NCBI GenBank assembly: GCA_027306605.1
Contig: DAHUZK010000020.1
Coordinates: forward strand, 1 to 64,000
Origin: Acidimicrobiaceae bacterium
Lineage (GTDB): Bacteria; Actinomycetota; Acidimicrobiia; Acidimicrobiales; RAAP-2
Direction: 5' to 3'
DNA length: 64,000 nucleotides
Below the pieces are notes generated by a model. That model had not been told where the DNA came from, ran no database searches, and worked only from the letters and a program-made list of their open reading frames with translations. Both the position numbers and the translations under genes were made by a program. This document shows, piece by piece, positions 34,444 to 46,517 of this stretch; the first letter of the stretch is position 1; each line of letters starts with the position of its first letter.

Positions 34444-34890
34444 ATGGCTCTTGTGCGAAGTGACCCATTCCGAGACGTCGATCGTCTCTTCCAGCAGATG
34501 TGGAGCGCCCAACAGAGTGGGCCCCGCCCCATGGCGATGCCCATGGACGCCTTCCGCAAGAAGGACTCCTTCCTGCTGCAGCTGGACCTCCCGGGCGTCA
34601 GTCCCGACTCCATCGACTTGACGGTCGAGGAGAACGTCCTCACGATTTCAGCCGAGCGCCCAACCCCTCCCAAGGGTGACGACGTCGAATCTGTGATCGC
34701 GGAGCGGACGTTCGGAACCTTCAGCCGGCAGGTCGTCCTCGGCAAGACGTTGGACTCGGAGCGGATCGAGGCCAACTACGAGAACGGCGTGCTCACGGTG
34801 GCCATCCCGGTCGCCGAGCAGGCAAAACCACGTCGGATCGAAGTGAACGTCGGTTCGGATCGCAAGCAGCTCGCAGCGACACCGGCCTGA
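34444..34890 (+). CDS. hsp20: Small heat-shock protein, Hsp20/alpha-crystallin family
   Basis: 148 residues. ATG 34444 has GAAGGAGGT 6-8 bases upstream; an in-frame ATG at 34378 lies in the promoter. The short N-terminal arm is MALVRSDPFRDVDRLFQQM. The alpha-crystallin domain runs from about residue 35 (FRKKDSFLLQLDLPGVSPDSIDL) to 130, with the ERTFGTFSRQVVL strand and the dimer-loop region YENGVLTVAIPV. It prevents aggregation of unfolded proteins without ATP. The upstream CIRCE element means HrcA control, which is normally seen for groESL and dnaK. A strong hairpin terminator follows. Confidence 0.95.
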   Translation: MALVRSDPFRDVDRLFQQMWSAQQSGPRPMAMPMDAFRKKDSFLLQLDLPGVSPDSIDLTVEENVLTISAERPTPPKGDDVESVIAERTFGTFSRQVVLGKTLDSERIEANYENGVLTVAIPVAEQAKPRRIEVNVGSDRKQLAATPA

Positions 34891-34895
34891 GAGGC

Positions 34896-34940
34896 GGATC
34901 GGTCCGGGGAGGGGCTTGCCGCCCCTCCCCGGACCGATCC
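34896..34940 (+). terminator. Strong hairpin terminator after hsp20
   Basis: A perfect 20-bp inverted repeat: left arm 34896-34915 (starts GGATCGGTCC), right arm 34921-34940, with a 5-base loop TTGCC. It starts 5 bases after the hsp20 stop. There is only a weak T-rich tail (GCTTCTTCC). Confidence 0.85.
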
Positions 34941-35070
34941 GGACATGCTTCTTCCCGTTCGCGGACTCGTGGTTCCCTCCGTGACGGCCCGTGAGCCGGT
35001 AGCGGCCCCTCGGGGGTAGCGGTTTCTCTTCTCGTCGGATCGAGGGATTCTGAACGTTTCGTGACGGCCC

Positions 35071-35100
35071 TTGACACTGCGGTCCGGTCACCCGGACAGT
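35071..35100 (+). promoter_or_regulatory. Candidate promoter of the alpha-glucan/trehalose operon
   Basis: A perfect -35 box TTGACA (35071-35076) with a weak -10-like GACAGT (35095-35100) 18 bases away. It is about 70-95 bases before the glgE ATG. It is the only clear -35 in the 220-base gap after the hsp20 terminator. Confidence 0.4.
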
Positions 35101-35166
35101 GGGCAGCGGCCGTTTGTCAGCACGGAACGTCGGGTAGTGCCCCGGCGAGGAGGTCAGCCGCGTCCC

Positions 35167-37344
35167 ATGCGCCCTCAAGCCGAGTTGCATCGTCGCGCTC
35201 GCACTGACACGAAGGTGGACAGCGACACGAAGGTGGACAGCGCCGTCCGCGTCCGGATGGTGGGGGAATCAGCGGCCGTCCCGTTGCCGGGCAAATGGGT
35301 CAGGCCGGTCGTCCGCTCGGTGAGCCCCCAGATCGACGGCGGCCGTCGTGCCACCAAGGCGACGGTGGGCGAGCTCGTCTCCGTCTCGGCCGATGCGTTC
35401 GTCGACGGACACGACCCGCTCTGGTGCGAACTGCGCCACCGACACGAATCGGCGGCGACGTGGACGGTCACTCCCATGACCCAGTCCTACGACGACCGTT
35501 GGTCGGCGGTGCTGCCGGTCGAAAAGTTGGGCCTCTACCGATTCTGGGTGCGGGCCACGGTGGACCGCTTCGCCGGCTGGCGGGACGACCTGGCGGCGCG
35601 AGCCGAGGCCGGCCAGGAGATCGGGATCCACCTCGAGGCCGGGGCGCTCCTCCTCGAGGACCTGATGACCCGACTGCGCTCGAGCGATCGGCGGCTCCTG
35701 GCTCGGTTGGCCGACGCCCTGAGGGGCGCACCGCGAGGGCTCGAGGCCGACGCCCCTCCCGAGCTCGCAGCCGAGTGGGCCACGGAGGAGGAAGGGCCAG
35801 GGCCGGGGCCGACGCGTCTGGGGGACCTGGTCTTCTCGCCTCGACTCGGTGCACTTCTCGGTCCCCTCGCCGCGCCCGCGGCCGCGGCCAATGCCGGCCC
35901 GTTCGCCCTGATTTCCGAGCCGGCGGGAGCGCGGTTCAGCGCCTGGTACGAGATGTTCCCCCGATCCGCCGGGTCGACCGGCGCGCACGGGACGTTCGCC
36001 GACGTCCGGCGGCGGCTCGACTACGTGCAGCAGATGGGCTTCGACGTGCTCTACCTGCCTCCGATCCACCCCATCGGGCACACCGCCCGCAAGGGTCGAA
36101 ATGCCGGGACGAGGGCGGAGCCAGACGACGTGGGCAGTCCCTGGGCCATCGGAGCGGCCGGAGGCGGCCACACGGCGGTCCATCCCGAGCTGGGCTCGCT
36201 CGAGGAGTTCCGGGAGCTCGTCCAAGATGCGGCCGGGCGCGGGATCGACGTCGCCATCGACCTGGCTTTCCAAGCTTCCCCCGACCACCCCTGGGTACGC
36301 GAGCACCCCAGCTGGTTCCGTCGTGCTCCCGACGGCACGATCCGCTATGCCGAGAATCCCCCGAAGCGGTACGAGGACATCTACCCGTTCGATTTCGAGT
36401 CGCCGGATTGGCCCGATCTCTGGCGCGCCCTCCTCGACGTCGTTCGGTTCTGGGTGGCACAGGGGATCCGGATCTTCCGGGTCGACAACCCCCACACCAA
36501 GCCGTTCGCCTTCTGGGAATGGCTGCTCGCCTCCGTCCGGTCCGAGACCCCCACGGCGATCTTCCTCTCGGAGGCCTTCACCAGGCCCCGGGTCATGGAG
36601 CACCTGGCCCGCATCGGGTTCACGCAGTCGTACACCTATTTCGCCTGGCGCACGTCGAAGTGGGAGCTCGAGTCCTATCTCGAGAGCTTGACGCACTCCG
36701 AGACGTCCAACTACCTCCGGCCCAACCTCTGGCCCAACACCCCCGACATACTGACCGGCGAGCTGCAGCGCGGCGGTCGAGGCGCGTTTCTCTCGCGCCT
36801 GGTCCTCGCGGCGACCCTGGCCGCGAGTTACGGCATCTACGGCCCCGCGTTCGAGCTACAGGAGCATCTGCCGCGCCAGGAGGGCTCCGAGGAGTACCTC
36901 CGGTCGGAGAAGTACGAGATTCGCTCGTGGGACATCGACAGTCCGACCAGCCTCGCCCCGTTCATCGCTTTGGTGAACCGGATCAGACAGGAGCACGTGG
37001 CCCTGCAGTTCAACGACTCGCTCCGTTTCCACGGGACGGACAACGACGCGCTCGTCGCCTATTCGAAGGTCAGGGATACCGCCACCGGCCGCGACGTCGT
37101 GCTCACGGTGGTCAATCTCGACCACGCACACGTGCAGTCGGGCTGGATCCACCTCGACCTCGAAGCGCTCGGCCTGGTGTCCGACGAACCGTTCTTGGCA
37201 CACGACCTACTCTCCGAGGCGCGTTACGCCTGGCGTGGCAGCGCCAACTTCGTGAAGCTCGATCCGGCCGATGTTCCCTGCCACATCTTCTCGCTGACGC
37301 AGCGTGAGCCCGTGCCAGGCGCACGGCCGGAGGTGGCATCATGA
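35167..37344 (+). CDS. glgE: Alpha-1,4-glucan:maltose-1-phosphate maltosyltransferase
   Basis: 725 residues from ATG 35167; GAGGAGG lies about 13 bases upstream, and an ATG at 35257 would remove a repeat-containing N-terminus. It is a GH13_3 enzyme with an N-terminal beta domain (ending near WTVTPMTQSYDDRW) and an S-domain-like helical insert (~residues 150-240). The barrel has the GlgE nucleophile D440 in FRVDNPHTKPFAFWEWL and the acid E469 in FLSEAFTRP. It transfers maltosyl from maltose-1-phosphate to growing alpha-1,4-glucan, releasing phosphate. It opens a seven-gene operon, and its stop overlaps the next ATG (ATGA). Confidence 0.96.
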   Translation: MRPQAELHRRARTDTKVDSDTKVDSAVRVRMVGESAAVPLPGKWVRPVVRSVSPQIDGGRRATKATVGELVSVSADAFVDGHDPLWCELRHRHESAATWTVTPMTQSYDDRWSAVLPVEKLGLYRFWVRATVDRFAGWRDDLAARAEAGQEIGIHLEAGALLLEDLMTRLRSSDRRLLARLADALRGAPRGLEADAPPELAAEWATEEEGPGPGPTRLGDLVFSPRLGALLGPLAAPAAAANAGPFALISEPAGARFSAWYEMFPRSAGSTGAHGTFADVRRRLDYVQQMGFDVLYLPPIHPIGHTARKGRNAGTRAEPDDVGSPWAIGAAGGGHTAVHPELGSLEEFRELVQDAAGRGIDVAIDLAFQASPDHPWVREHPSWFRRAPDGTIRYAENPPKRYEDIYPFDFESPDWPDLWRALLDVVRFWVAQGIRIFRVDNPHTKPFAFWEWLLASVRSETPTAIFLSEAFTRPRVMEHLARIGFTQSYTYFAWRTSKWELESYLESLTHSETSNYLRPNLWPNTPDILTGELQRGGRGAFLSRLVLAATLAASYGIYGPAFELQEHLPRQEGSEEYLRSEKYEIRSWDIDSPTSLAPFIALVNRIRQEHVALQFNDSLRFHGTDNDALVAYSKVRDTATGRDVVLTVVNLDHAHVQSGWIHLDLEALGLVSDEPFLAHDLLSEARYAWRGSANFVKLDPADVPCHIFSLTQREPVPGARPEVAS
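35206..35241. repeat. 18-bp perfect tandem duplication within glgE
   Basis: GACACGAAGGTGGACAGC occurs twice (35206-35223, 35224-35241), adding a repeated DTKVDS in the GlgE N-terminus. It is in frame and harmless to the barrel. Confidence 0.95.
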
Positions 37345-40300
37345 CCACGACGCAGGTCCTTCGCGAGGCCGGGGCGAGCGACGACCTGCGCGGCCTCCGC
37401 ACGCCGACATGGTACAAGGACGCCGTCATCTACGAAGCCCACGTCCGTGCTTTCCACGACGGCAACGGAGACGGCGTGGGCGATTTCGTCGGCCTCATCG
37501 ACAAGCTCGACTATCTCGACGACCTCGGCGTCAACGCGGTCTGGCTGTTGCCCTTCTACCCCTCACCATTGCGTGACGACGGCTACGACATTTCCGACTA
37601 CCGCCAGGTGCATCCCTCGTACGGGACCCTCAGGGACTTTCGTGCCTTCCTCCGCGAAGCGCACGGACGCGGCATACGTGTCATCACCGAGCTGGTCCTG
37701 GCCCACACCTCCGACGCCCATCCCTGGTTCCAGCGCGCCCGACGGGCCCGGCCCGCTTCGAGCCACCGCAACTTCTACCTCTGGAGCGACAGACCTGACC
37801 GGTACGCCGACGCCCGCGTCATCTTCAAGGACTTCGAGGCCTCGAACTGGACGTTCGACCCGGTCGCCGGGGCGTACTTCTGGCACCGGTTCTACTCTCA
37901 CCAGCCCAGCCTGAACTACGACAACCCTGCAGTCAGGCACGCGATGTTCGACGTCGTGGACTTCTGGCTCTCCATGGGGGTCGACGGTCTCCGCTTGGAC
38001 GCCGTACCCTACCTGTACGCCCGGGAGGGGACGACCTGCGAGAACCTGCCCGAGACCTTCGATTTCCTCCGGCAACTTCGCGCTCACGTCGACGCCAGGT
38101 TCCAGGACCGCATGCTGCTGGCCGAGGCCAATCAATGGCCCGAGGACGCCGTCGGCTACATGGGCAACGGCGACATGTGCCACATGGCGTTCCACTTCCC
38201 GCTCATGCCCCGGATGTTCATGGCCGCCCGCCAGGAGGACAGGTTCCCCATGGTGGACATCCTTTCGGAGATCCCTGCCACCCCGCCTGATTGCCAGTGG
38301 GCGCTGTTCCTGCGGAACCACGACGAGCTGACGCTCGAGATGGTCACGGACGAAGAGCGCGACTACATGTACCGCGCCTACGCCCAGGACCCCCAGGCGA
38401 GGGTCAACGTCGGCATCCGCCGGAGACTGGCGCCGCTGCTCGGAAACGACCGCAAGCTCATCGAGATGATGAACGGCCTGCTCTTCTCCATGCCGGGTAC
38501 CCCGATCGTCTACTACGGGGACGAGATCGGCATGGGGGACAACATCTACCTCGGAGACCGCAACTCGGTCCGTACCCCCATGCAGTGGAACGGTGACAGG
38601 AACGCCGGGTTCTCGGACGCCAACCCCCAAAGGCTGTACCTGCCGGTCATCATCGACCCCGAGTACCACTCCCAGGCCGTCAACGTGGAAGCGCAGGCAC
38701 AGAACCCGAACTCGCTGTTGTGGTGGATGAAGCGACTCGTCGCACTGAGACAGCGCTACCAGGCCTTCGGCCGGGGAAGCCTCGAGATTCTCTACCCGGA
38801 GAACAGGAAGGTCTTCGCCTTCATCCGGCGCCACGGCGACGAGCGGATCCTGTGTGTCTTCAACCTGTCACGTCACGTCCAATGCGCCCAGCTCGACCTT
38901 TCCTCGTTGCGAGGTGCCGTACCCGTCGAGCTCTCGGGTACCCAGGAATTCCCGCCGATCGGCGAGCTCCCGTACTTCATCACGCTGGGGCCGTACGGCT
39001 TCTACTGGTTCTCGCTCGAACAGGAAGCCGAGGATCGCTCGAGGGAGCGGCCGCTGCTGACAGTCGGGCGACGGTGGGATTCGGTCCTCGACGGTGTCAA
39101 CCGTCAGCGCCTCGAAGGGTGGCTTCCCTCGTTCATACAGGAACGTCGCTGGTTCGCCCACAAGACCCGCACGATCACCGCGGCGACGATCGTGGACGCC
39201 GTCCCCGTACCGCCCCCGCCGGGCCGCGGGGATGCTGAGGGCAACCGGGTGTCGCCGCTCCCGGTCGCTTCCGTGCTCGTGGTGCAGGTCGACCTGGACC
39301 TTGGAACGCCGGAGCGCTACTTGGTGCCGCTGGCGTACGTGCGCGGCATCGACGCAGAGGAGATGCGCAAATGGCATCCCGACGCCGTGGTGGCCGACCT
39401 TCGCGCCGAGGAGTCGGATGAGACAGACGGCGCGCTGGTCGACGCCGTTCACGCACACGACTTCGTCGCCTCGGTCTCCGACGTGTTGGCTCGCCGGCGA
39501 GTACTCAATGGGGCGCGTGGACAGTTGGTCGGCCTGCCCACGCCGGCGCTGCGCCGGTTCGAGGCCTCCGTCAGCGCAGACTGTCCGACGACGCCGATGG
39601 CGGCCGAGCAGTCGAACTCCTCCGTCCTGCTGGGCGAGCAGGCCATCATGAAATTTCTGCGCCGCCACGAGGACGGCATCAACCCCGGCGTCGAGATCGG
39701 TCGGTTCCTGACCGAGCGGGCACACTTTCCCCACGCGCCGAGGCTGGGTGGCAGCATCGAGTACCGCTCGCGTACCCGAGGGGGTACTGCCGCCGCCGTC
39801 GCGGTTCTCGAGGAATTCATCCCGAACGAAGGCGACGGCTGGCGCTACGTGGTCGACGCGCTCGCTCGCGGCCTCGAGGAGGCTCTGGCGACCTCTGATG
39901 CCGCCAGGCCCGAGGTGACGCCACCCGGCATCGCCTCGGGCGGGCCATGGGAGCTGATCCCGGCGCACCCGCTGGTGGGGCCGCACCTCGAGTGGGCCTC
40001 GCTCCTGGGGCAACGAACCGCCGAGCTCCACGTCGCCCTGGCCTCCGACCGAGAGGATCCCAACTTCGCGCCCGAACCACTCACCAGGCAGGACCGGGTC
40101 GCGCTCTTTCACGGCGCCCGAAGCCTGACCCGTCAGGTGTTCAGGGACGTCGTCTCGCGGGAGGTGTCGAGCGACGCCGTTCGGCGCGTGCTCGAGCGGG
40201 AGGACGAGATCATCGAGCGGCTCCGCCACCTCAGCACGTTCCCCGTACAGGCGTACCGCGTCCGCTGCCACGGCGACCTGCACCTTGGGCAGGTCCTGTG

Positions 40301-40733
40301 GACGGGCAAGGACTTCTACCTGATCGACTTCGAAGGTGAGCCGAGCCGGTCGCTCGGGTGGCGGCGGCTCAAGAGACCGGCCGCATTCGACCTGGCCGGC
40401 ATGGTCAGATCCCTGCACTACGCCGGCCAGGCGGCTGCCCGACGCGTCAGTCTGGAATTCGGCAAGGCGGTCGAAACGGGCTTGCGCGACAAGTACGAGG
40501 ACTGGCTCGCCTTCTGGCACCGCCGTGTCTCCGGCCGCTTCCTCGACGCGTATCTGGAGGTGTCGAGCCGGAGCCCTTTCCTCCCCTCTTCGCGCACGGA
40601 CGTCGTGGAGCTCCTCGACTTCTTCCGACTCGAAAAGGCTCTCTACGAGCTCAGCTACGAGGTCAACAGCCGACCCGCGTGGGTGGACATCCCGGCACGG
40701 GGCATCCTGGACATCCTGGGATCCGAGCCTTGA
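37341..40733 (+). CDS. treS: Trehalose synthase-maltokinase fusion (TreS-Mak/Pep2)
   Basis: 1130 residues. Residues ~20-560 are a GH13 trehalose synthase: VIYEAHVRAFHDGNGDGVGDF, WLLPFYPSPLRDDGYDISDY, nucleophile D220 (GLRLDAVPY), E262 (LLAEANQWPED) and the transition-state Asp in FLRNHDELTLEM. Residues ~590-1130 are a maltokinase: EGWLPSFIQERRWFAHKTR (N-cap), then the kinase catalytic site CHGDLHLGQVLW and YLIDFEGEPSRSL. The fused protein turns trehalose into maltose and phosphorylates it to maltose-1-phosphate, the donor for GlgE. Start and stop overlap both neighbours by 4 bases. Confidence 0.96.
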   Translation: MTTTQVLREAGASDDLRGLRTPTWYKDAVIYEAHVRAFHDGNGDGVGDFVGLIDKLDYLDDLGVNAVWLLPFYPSPLRDDGYDISDYRQVHPSYGTLRDFRAFLREAHGRGIRVITELVLAHTSDAHPWFQRARRARPASSHRNFYLWSDRPDRYADARVIFKDFEASNWTFDPVAGAYFWHRFYSHQPSLNYDNPAVRHAMFDVVDFWLSMGVDGLRLDAVPYLYAREGTTCENLPETFDFLRQLRAHVDARFQDRMLLAEANQWPEDAVGYMGNGDMCHMAFHFPLMPRMFMAARQEDRFPMVDILSEIPATPPDCQWALFLRNHDELTLEMVTDEERDYMYRAYAQDPQARVNVGIRRRLAPLLGNDRKLIEMMNGLLFSMPGTPIVYYGDEIGMGDNIYLGDRNSVRTPMQWNGDRNAGFSDANPQRLYLPVIIDPEYHSQAVNVEAQAQNPNSLLWWMKRLVALRQRYQAFGRGSLEILYPENRKVFAFIRRHGDERILCVFNLSRHVQCAQLDLSSLRGAVPVELSGTQEFPPIGELPYFITLGPYGFYWFSLEQEAEDRSRERPLLTVGRRWDSVLDGVNRQRLEGWLPSFIQERRWFAHKTRTITAATIVDAVPVPPPPGRGDAEGNRVSPLPVASVLVVQVDLDLGTPERYLVPLAYVRGIDAEEMRKWHPDAVVADLRAEESDETDGALVDAVHAHDFVASVSDVLARRRVLNGARGQLVGLPTPALRRFEASVSADCPTTPMAAEQSNSSVLLGEQAIMKFLRRHEDGINPGVEIGRFLTERAHFPHAPRLGGSIEYRSRTRGGTAAAVAVLEEFIPNEGDGWRYVVDALARGLEEALATSDAARPEVTPPGIASGGPWELIPAHPLVGPHLEWASLLGQRTAELHVALASDREDPNFAPEPLTRQDRVALFHGARSLTRQVFRDVVSREVSSDAVRRVLEREDEIIERLRHLSTFPVQAYRVRCHGDLHLGQVLWTGKDFYLIDFEGEPSRSLGWRRLKRPAAFDLAGMVRSLHYAGQAAARRVSLEFGKAVETGLRDKYEDWLAFWHRRVSGRFLDAYLEVSSRSPFLPSSRTDVVELLDFFRLEKALYELSYEVNSRPAWVDIPARGILDILGSEP

Positions 40734-42798
40734 GCCGCGCCGCGGTGGAGGCGCTGGCACGACTCCACGGTGTGCACACGTCGTACGTCGACGCGTACGC
40801 GCGGCCCCAGAGGGCCGATCTCGACGTTCTCGTCGCCCTCCTCGGAGCTCTCGGCGTCCCACTCGACACGGCAACCGAGGCGCCGGCACTCCTCGAGGAA
40901 CACCGCCGCGGCCGAGCGCGCCGTCACCTCGAACCCGTGCTCGTCCACCGGACCGGCCGGCCCGACACCGCCTCTGTCACCATCTCGCCGTCGGCCGAAC
41001 CCAGCGAGTTGTGGCTCACGCTCGAGCTCGAGGACGGGACAGCACGGCGCGCCCGACTCAGTGAGGCTCTCGGCGGCCGCGCGAGCGAAGGCCCGCCGGC
41101 CCCTGGGCCACCGGCCCAGGGGCCACCGGCCCAGGGGGCTCACGCCGCAGGCGGAGACATCGCCGTCGTGCCCATCGACCTGGCCCAGCTCGCCGGCGGG
41201 ACCGTCCCGCCCGGGCGGCACCGGCTGACGCTCGAGGGCCTGGGGCCGCCCAGCGAAGCACTGCTCATCTCCGCACCGCGCTGTCCGACTACGTCGCACA
41301 GGTTGGCGGCGGCGTTCATGCCCCTGCATGCCCTTCGGACCGACGAGGACCGGGGTGTCGGGACCTACACGGACCTGGCGCGGCTCGGCTCGTGGCTGTC
41401 GCAGTGTGACATCGACCTGGTCGCCACACTCCCCCTCTACCCCGCCTTCCTCGACCCGCCGGCCGATCCGAGCCCGTACATGCCGGTGAGTCGCCTCGCT
41501 TACAACGAGCTGTTCGTCGACCCCGCGGCGCTTCCAGAATTCGGATCCTGCGCCCAGGCACGGGAGCTCTGGTCGCGATCCCCGGCGGCGAAAGCCGACG
41601 CGTTGCGCGCCGCGAGACCGGTGCAGTACGAAGACATGGCCCTGCTCCTACGTCAGGTGCTCGAACCGATGTCGCAGTGCCTGCGCGACGGCCGACTTCC
41701 TCCACGCCGAGAGGCGTTCACGCACTTCGCCCGCCGACATCCCGAGCTCGAGGCCTACGCCACCTTCCGGGCGCGCCGCGAGGACCCAGCGGCAGAGCCC
41801 GGGGATGCGCGGTCGACCTTTCACCTCTATTGCCAGTGGGCGGCCCACCAGCAGCTGGTGGCGACCGCTCAGCGGGTGTCGCTCTTCGGCGACTTCCCCG
41901 TCGGCTCCCATCCGGAGGGTTTCGATCCCGAATGGTCTCCAACTTCCTTCGTCCCCCGCGTCCACGGGGGCGCGCCACCCGATTCCTTCTTTCCCGACGG
42001 ACAGGATTGGGGATTCCGCCCGCTGCATCCCGAGCGCATGCGTGAGGACGGCTACGCCTTCTTCACGGCGGCTCTCAGGCGAGCCTTTCGCCACGTCGCC
42101 GGCATCCGCATCGACCACGTCATGGGCCTTCAGCGCCTCTACATGATCCCCGAGGACGCAGGCGGAGGAGGGGCGTACGTGGACTACCACGTCGACGAGC
42201 TCCACGCCCTGGTGGCACTTGAAGCACATCGCAGAGCGTGCGTGGTCGCCGGAGAGGACCTCGGCACCGTTCCTCCGGAGGTCAGGCCACGCCTCGCACG
42301 CGATCGCATCCTCCGCACCTGGGTGTTCCAATTCGAGTCCGGCGAGTCGGACCCTCTGCCGGCGCCGCCCGACGATTGCCTGGCCGCACTCGGTACCCAC
42401 GATCTCCCGCGCTTCGCCGCCTACCTCTGGGGCGACGACATTACGGAGCGTGAGCACGACGGTCTCGTCACGGCAGCCGAGGCCGGAGCCGAGCGTGCTT
42501 CCCGCACACGTTGGCGCCGGCGCCTACTCGACCAGCTCGGCCTGGCGCCGGACCAGGAGATGTCCGACCTCACCCCGATCGTGCTCGAGGGGTGCCTCCG
42601 CCACTTGGCCCGCAGCGAGGCGCCGATCGCACTGGTCGACCTCGAGGACCTGTGGGGCGAACGCGCGCAGCAGAACCACCCGGGAACCGGAGCCGAGGCG
42701 CAGAACTGGAGGAGGCGGAGCGCACGGACACTCGAGCAGCTGGAGGCAGACACCTCTCTCGCCACGTTGTTGGAATCCCTCGCCGCGGAGCGCGGGGC

Positions 42799-42802
<4 letters not shown>
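40730..42802 (+). CDS. malQ: 4-alpha-glucanotransferase (GH77 amylomaltase)
   Basis: 690 residues from TTG 40730, whose TTGA overlaps the treS stop; GTG 40745 is an alternative. It has a long N-terminal domain (~residues 1-200) with a Pro/Gly linker (GPPAQGPPAQG) coming from a 15-bp tandem repeat (41106-41135). The GH77 barrel has nucleophile D462 (IRIDHVMGL), acid E509 (VAGEDLGTVP) and the GTHDLPRFA Asp. It moves alpha-1,4-glucan segments between malto-oligosaccharides, giving longer chains and glucose. In this operon it reworks the short chains left by GlgX and TreYZ. Confidence 0.94.
41106..41135. repeat. 15-bp tandem duplication in malQ
   Basis: GGCCACCGGCCCAGG occurs twice (41106-41120, 41121-41135) inside the Pro/Gly-rich linker of MalQ, giving a repeated GPPAQ. 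Confidence 0.9.
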
Positions 42803-44699
<1,897 letters not shown>

Positions 44700-44703
<4 letters not shown>

Positions 44704-46517
44704 ACTGGCGGCTGGGGGCCTTACCGGTCGGCGACGGCCGTACCTCGTTCTCGGTGTGGGCGCCGCAGGCGAAGCGCGTCGACGTCCGGCTGTTGTCGAC
44801 CGGCGAGCGCATCGCGCTCACCGACCCTCCGAGCGGGACCGCGTCCTGCGCCGAGGGAACGTTCGGCCGGCTGGTCGAGTGCGAGCCGGGGACACGCTAC
44901 CGCTACATCCTCGACGACTCGCTCGAACGGCCCGATCCGGCATCGGCCTCACAGCCCGAAGGGATCCACGGACCCTCGGAAGTCGTGGACCTGACGGCCT
45001 ATGGTTGGCACGACGACGCCTTTCGGCCAGTGCCGCTCCGCGACGCCGTGCTCTACGAACTACACGTGGGAACCTTCACGCCCGGACAGACGTTCGCCGC
45101 AGCCGTCGCGGTCCTCGACGACCTCGTGGAGCTGGGTGTCACGGCGGTCGAGCTCATGCCCGTCGCCCAATTCCCGGGCGCCCGCAACTGGGGGTACGAC
45201 GGCGTCTTTCCCTTCGCCGTCCAGAACAGCTACGGCGGACCGCTGGGGATGCAGCGCTTCGTCGACGAGTGCCACCAGCGCGGCCTTGCCGTGATCCTCG
45301 ACGTCGTCTACAACCACTTCGGCCCGGAGGGCAACGTCCTCCCCGATTTCGGGCCGTACCTCACCGAGCGCTACCGCACGCCGTGGGGCCCGGCGGTCAA
45401 CCTGGACGGTCCGGGTTGCGACGGCGTCCGGCGCTACCTCACGGCCAATGCCCTGCAGTGGTTCGAGGACTTCCACGTCGACGGACTCCGCCTCGACGCC
45501 GTTCACGAGATCGTGGACCGGAGTGCGACTCCCTTCCTGGCCGAGCTGGCCGAAGCCGCCCGGGACTCCTCGGAGCGTTCCGGCCGTCCCGCCTGGCTGA
45601 TCGCCGAGAGCGCCGACAACAACCCTCTGGTCGTGAGCCCCCGCGAGCTGGGTGGCCTCGGGCTTCGGGCCCAGTGGAACGACGACTTCCACCATGCGCT
45701 GCACCGGGTGCTCACCGGGGAGGAGAGCGGCTACTACCGCGACTACCACGGGTCCGACGACGTGGCGCGGGCCATGGACCAGGGCTTCGTCTACCAGGGC
45801 CAGTACTCCGCCTTCCGGGGACACCGGCACGGCGCACCCTCCGTCGGGCTTGATCCGAGCCGGTTCGTGGTGTTTGCGCAGAACCACGACCAGGTGGGGA
45901 ACCGGGCCGACGGCGCCCGCCTGGCATCCCTGGTCGCTCCCGAGCTGCTCCGGCTGGCCGCGGCCATCCTCCTGCTCGCCCCGGGCATCCCTCTGCTCTT
46001 CATGGGCGAGGAGTACGGGGAGACCGCCCCCTTCGCCTACTTCGTCGACCACGGCGATCCCGATCTCCTCGATGCGGTGCGCCGCGGCCGGGCCCGCGAA
46101 CACGAGCGGCCCGATGTCGATGTGCTCGATCCGGGAGACGAGGAGACCTTCGGCCGCAGCATCCTCGATCCTGCCCGCCGTCGCGGCGACCAGGCGTTGC
46201 CGGGGCTCATGGACCTGTACCGCGACCTGATCGCCGTGCGGGCGGCGGAACCCGCTCTCCGCCGCGCCGGTCGCTCCGCCACCACGGCCTGTGCCCACGG
46301 CCCCGTCGTGACCCTCACACGGTCGCATCGGGGAACGACCCTGATGTCGTTCTTCAACCTGTCGCCGTCGGACGCCGTAGGCGCCTTGCCCGGACTCGGG
46401 GACGACACCGCATGGGAGGAATTGCTCGAGCCGGGACCGCGCTCGCAGACCGGCGTCCCGCTGGAACCGTGGGGATTCCGAGTGTTCCGCACCGCCCTGG
46501 AAACGGTGGCACCGTGA
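44700..46517 (+). CDS. treZ: Malto-oligosyltrehalose trehalohydrolase
   Basis: 605 residues from ATG 44700. The N-terminal carbohydrate-binding domain (SFSVWAPQAKRVDVRL) is followed by a GH13_10 barrel. Typical TreZ elements are FPGARNWGYDGVFPFAVQNSYGG, nucleophile D266 in LRLDAVHEI, IAESADN with the acid Glu, and FAQNHDQVGNR. It hydrolyses the bond next to the terminal trehalose of malto-oligosyltrehalose made by TreY, freeing trehalose. It lies two genes before treY and overlaps glgX by 4 bases (GTGA). Confidence 0.96.
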
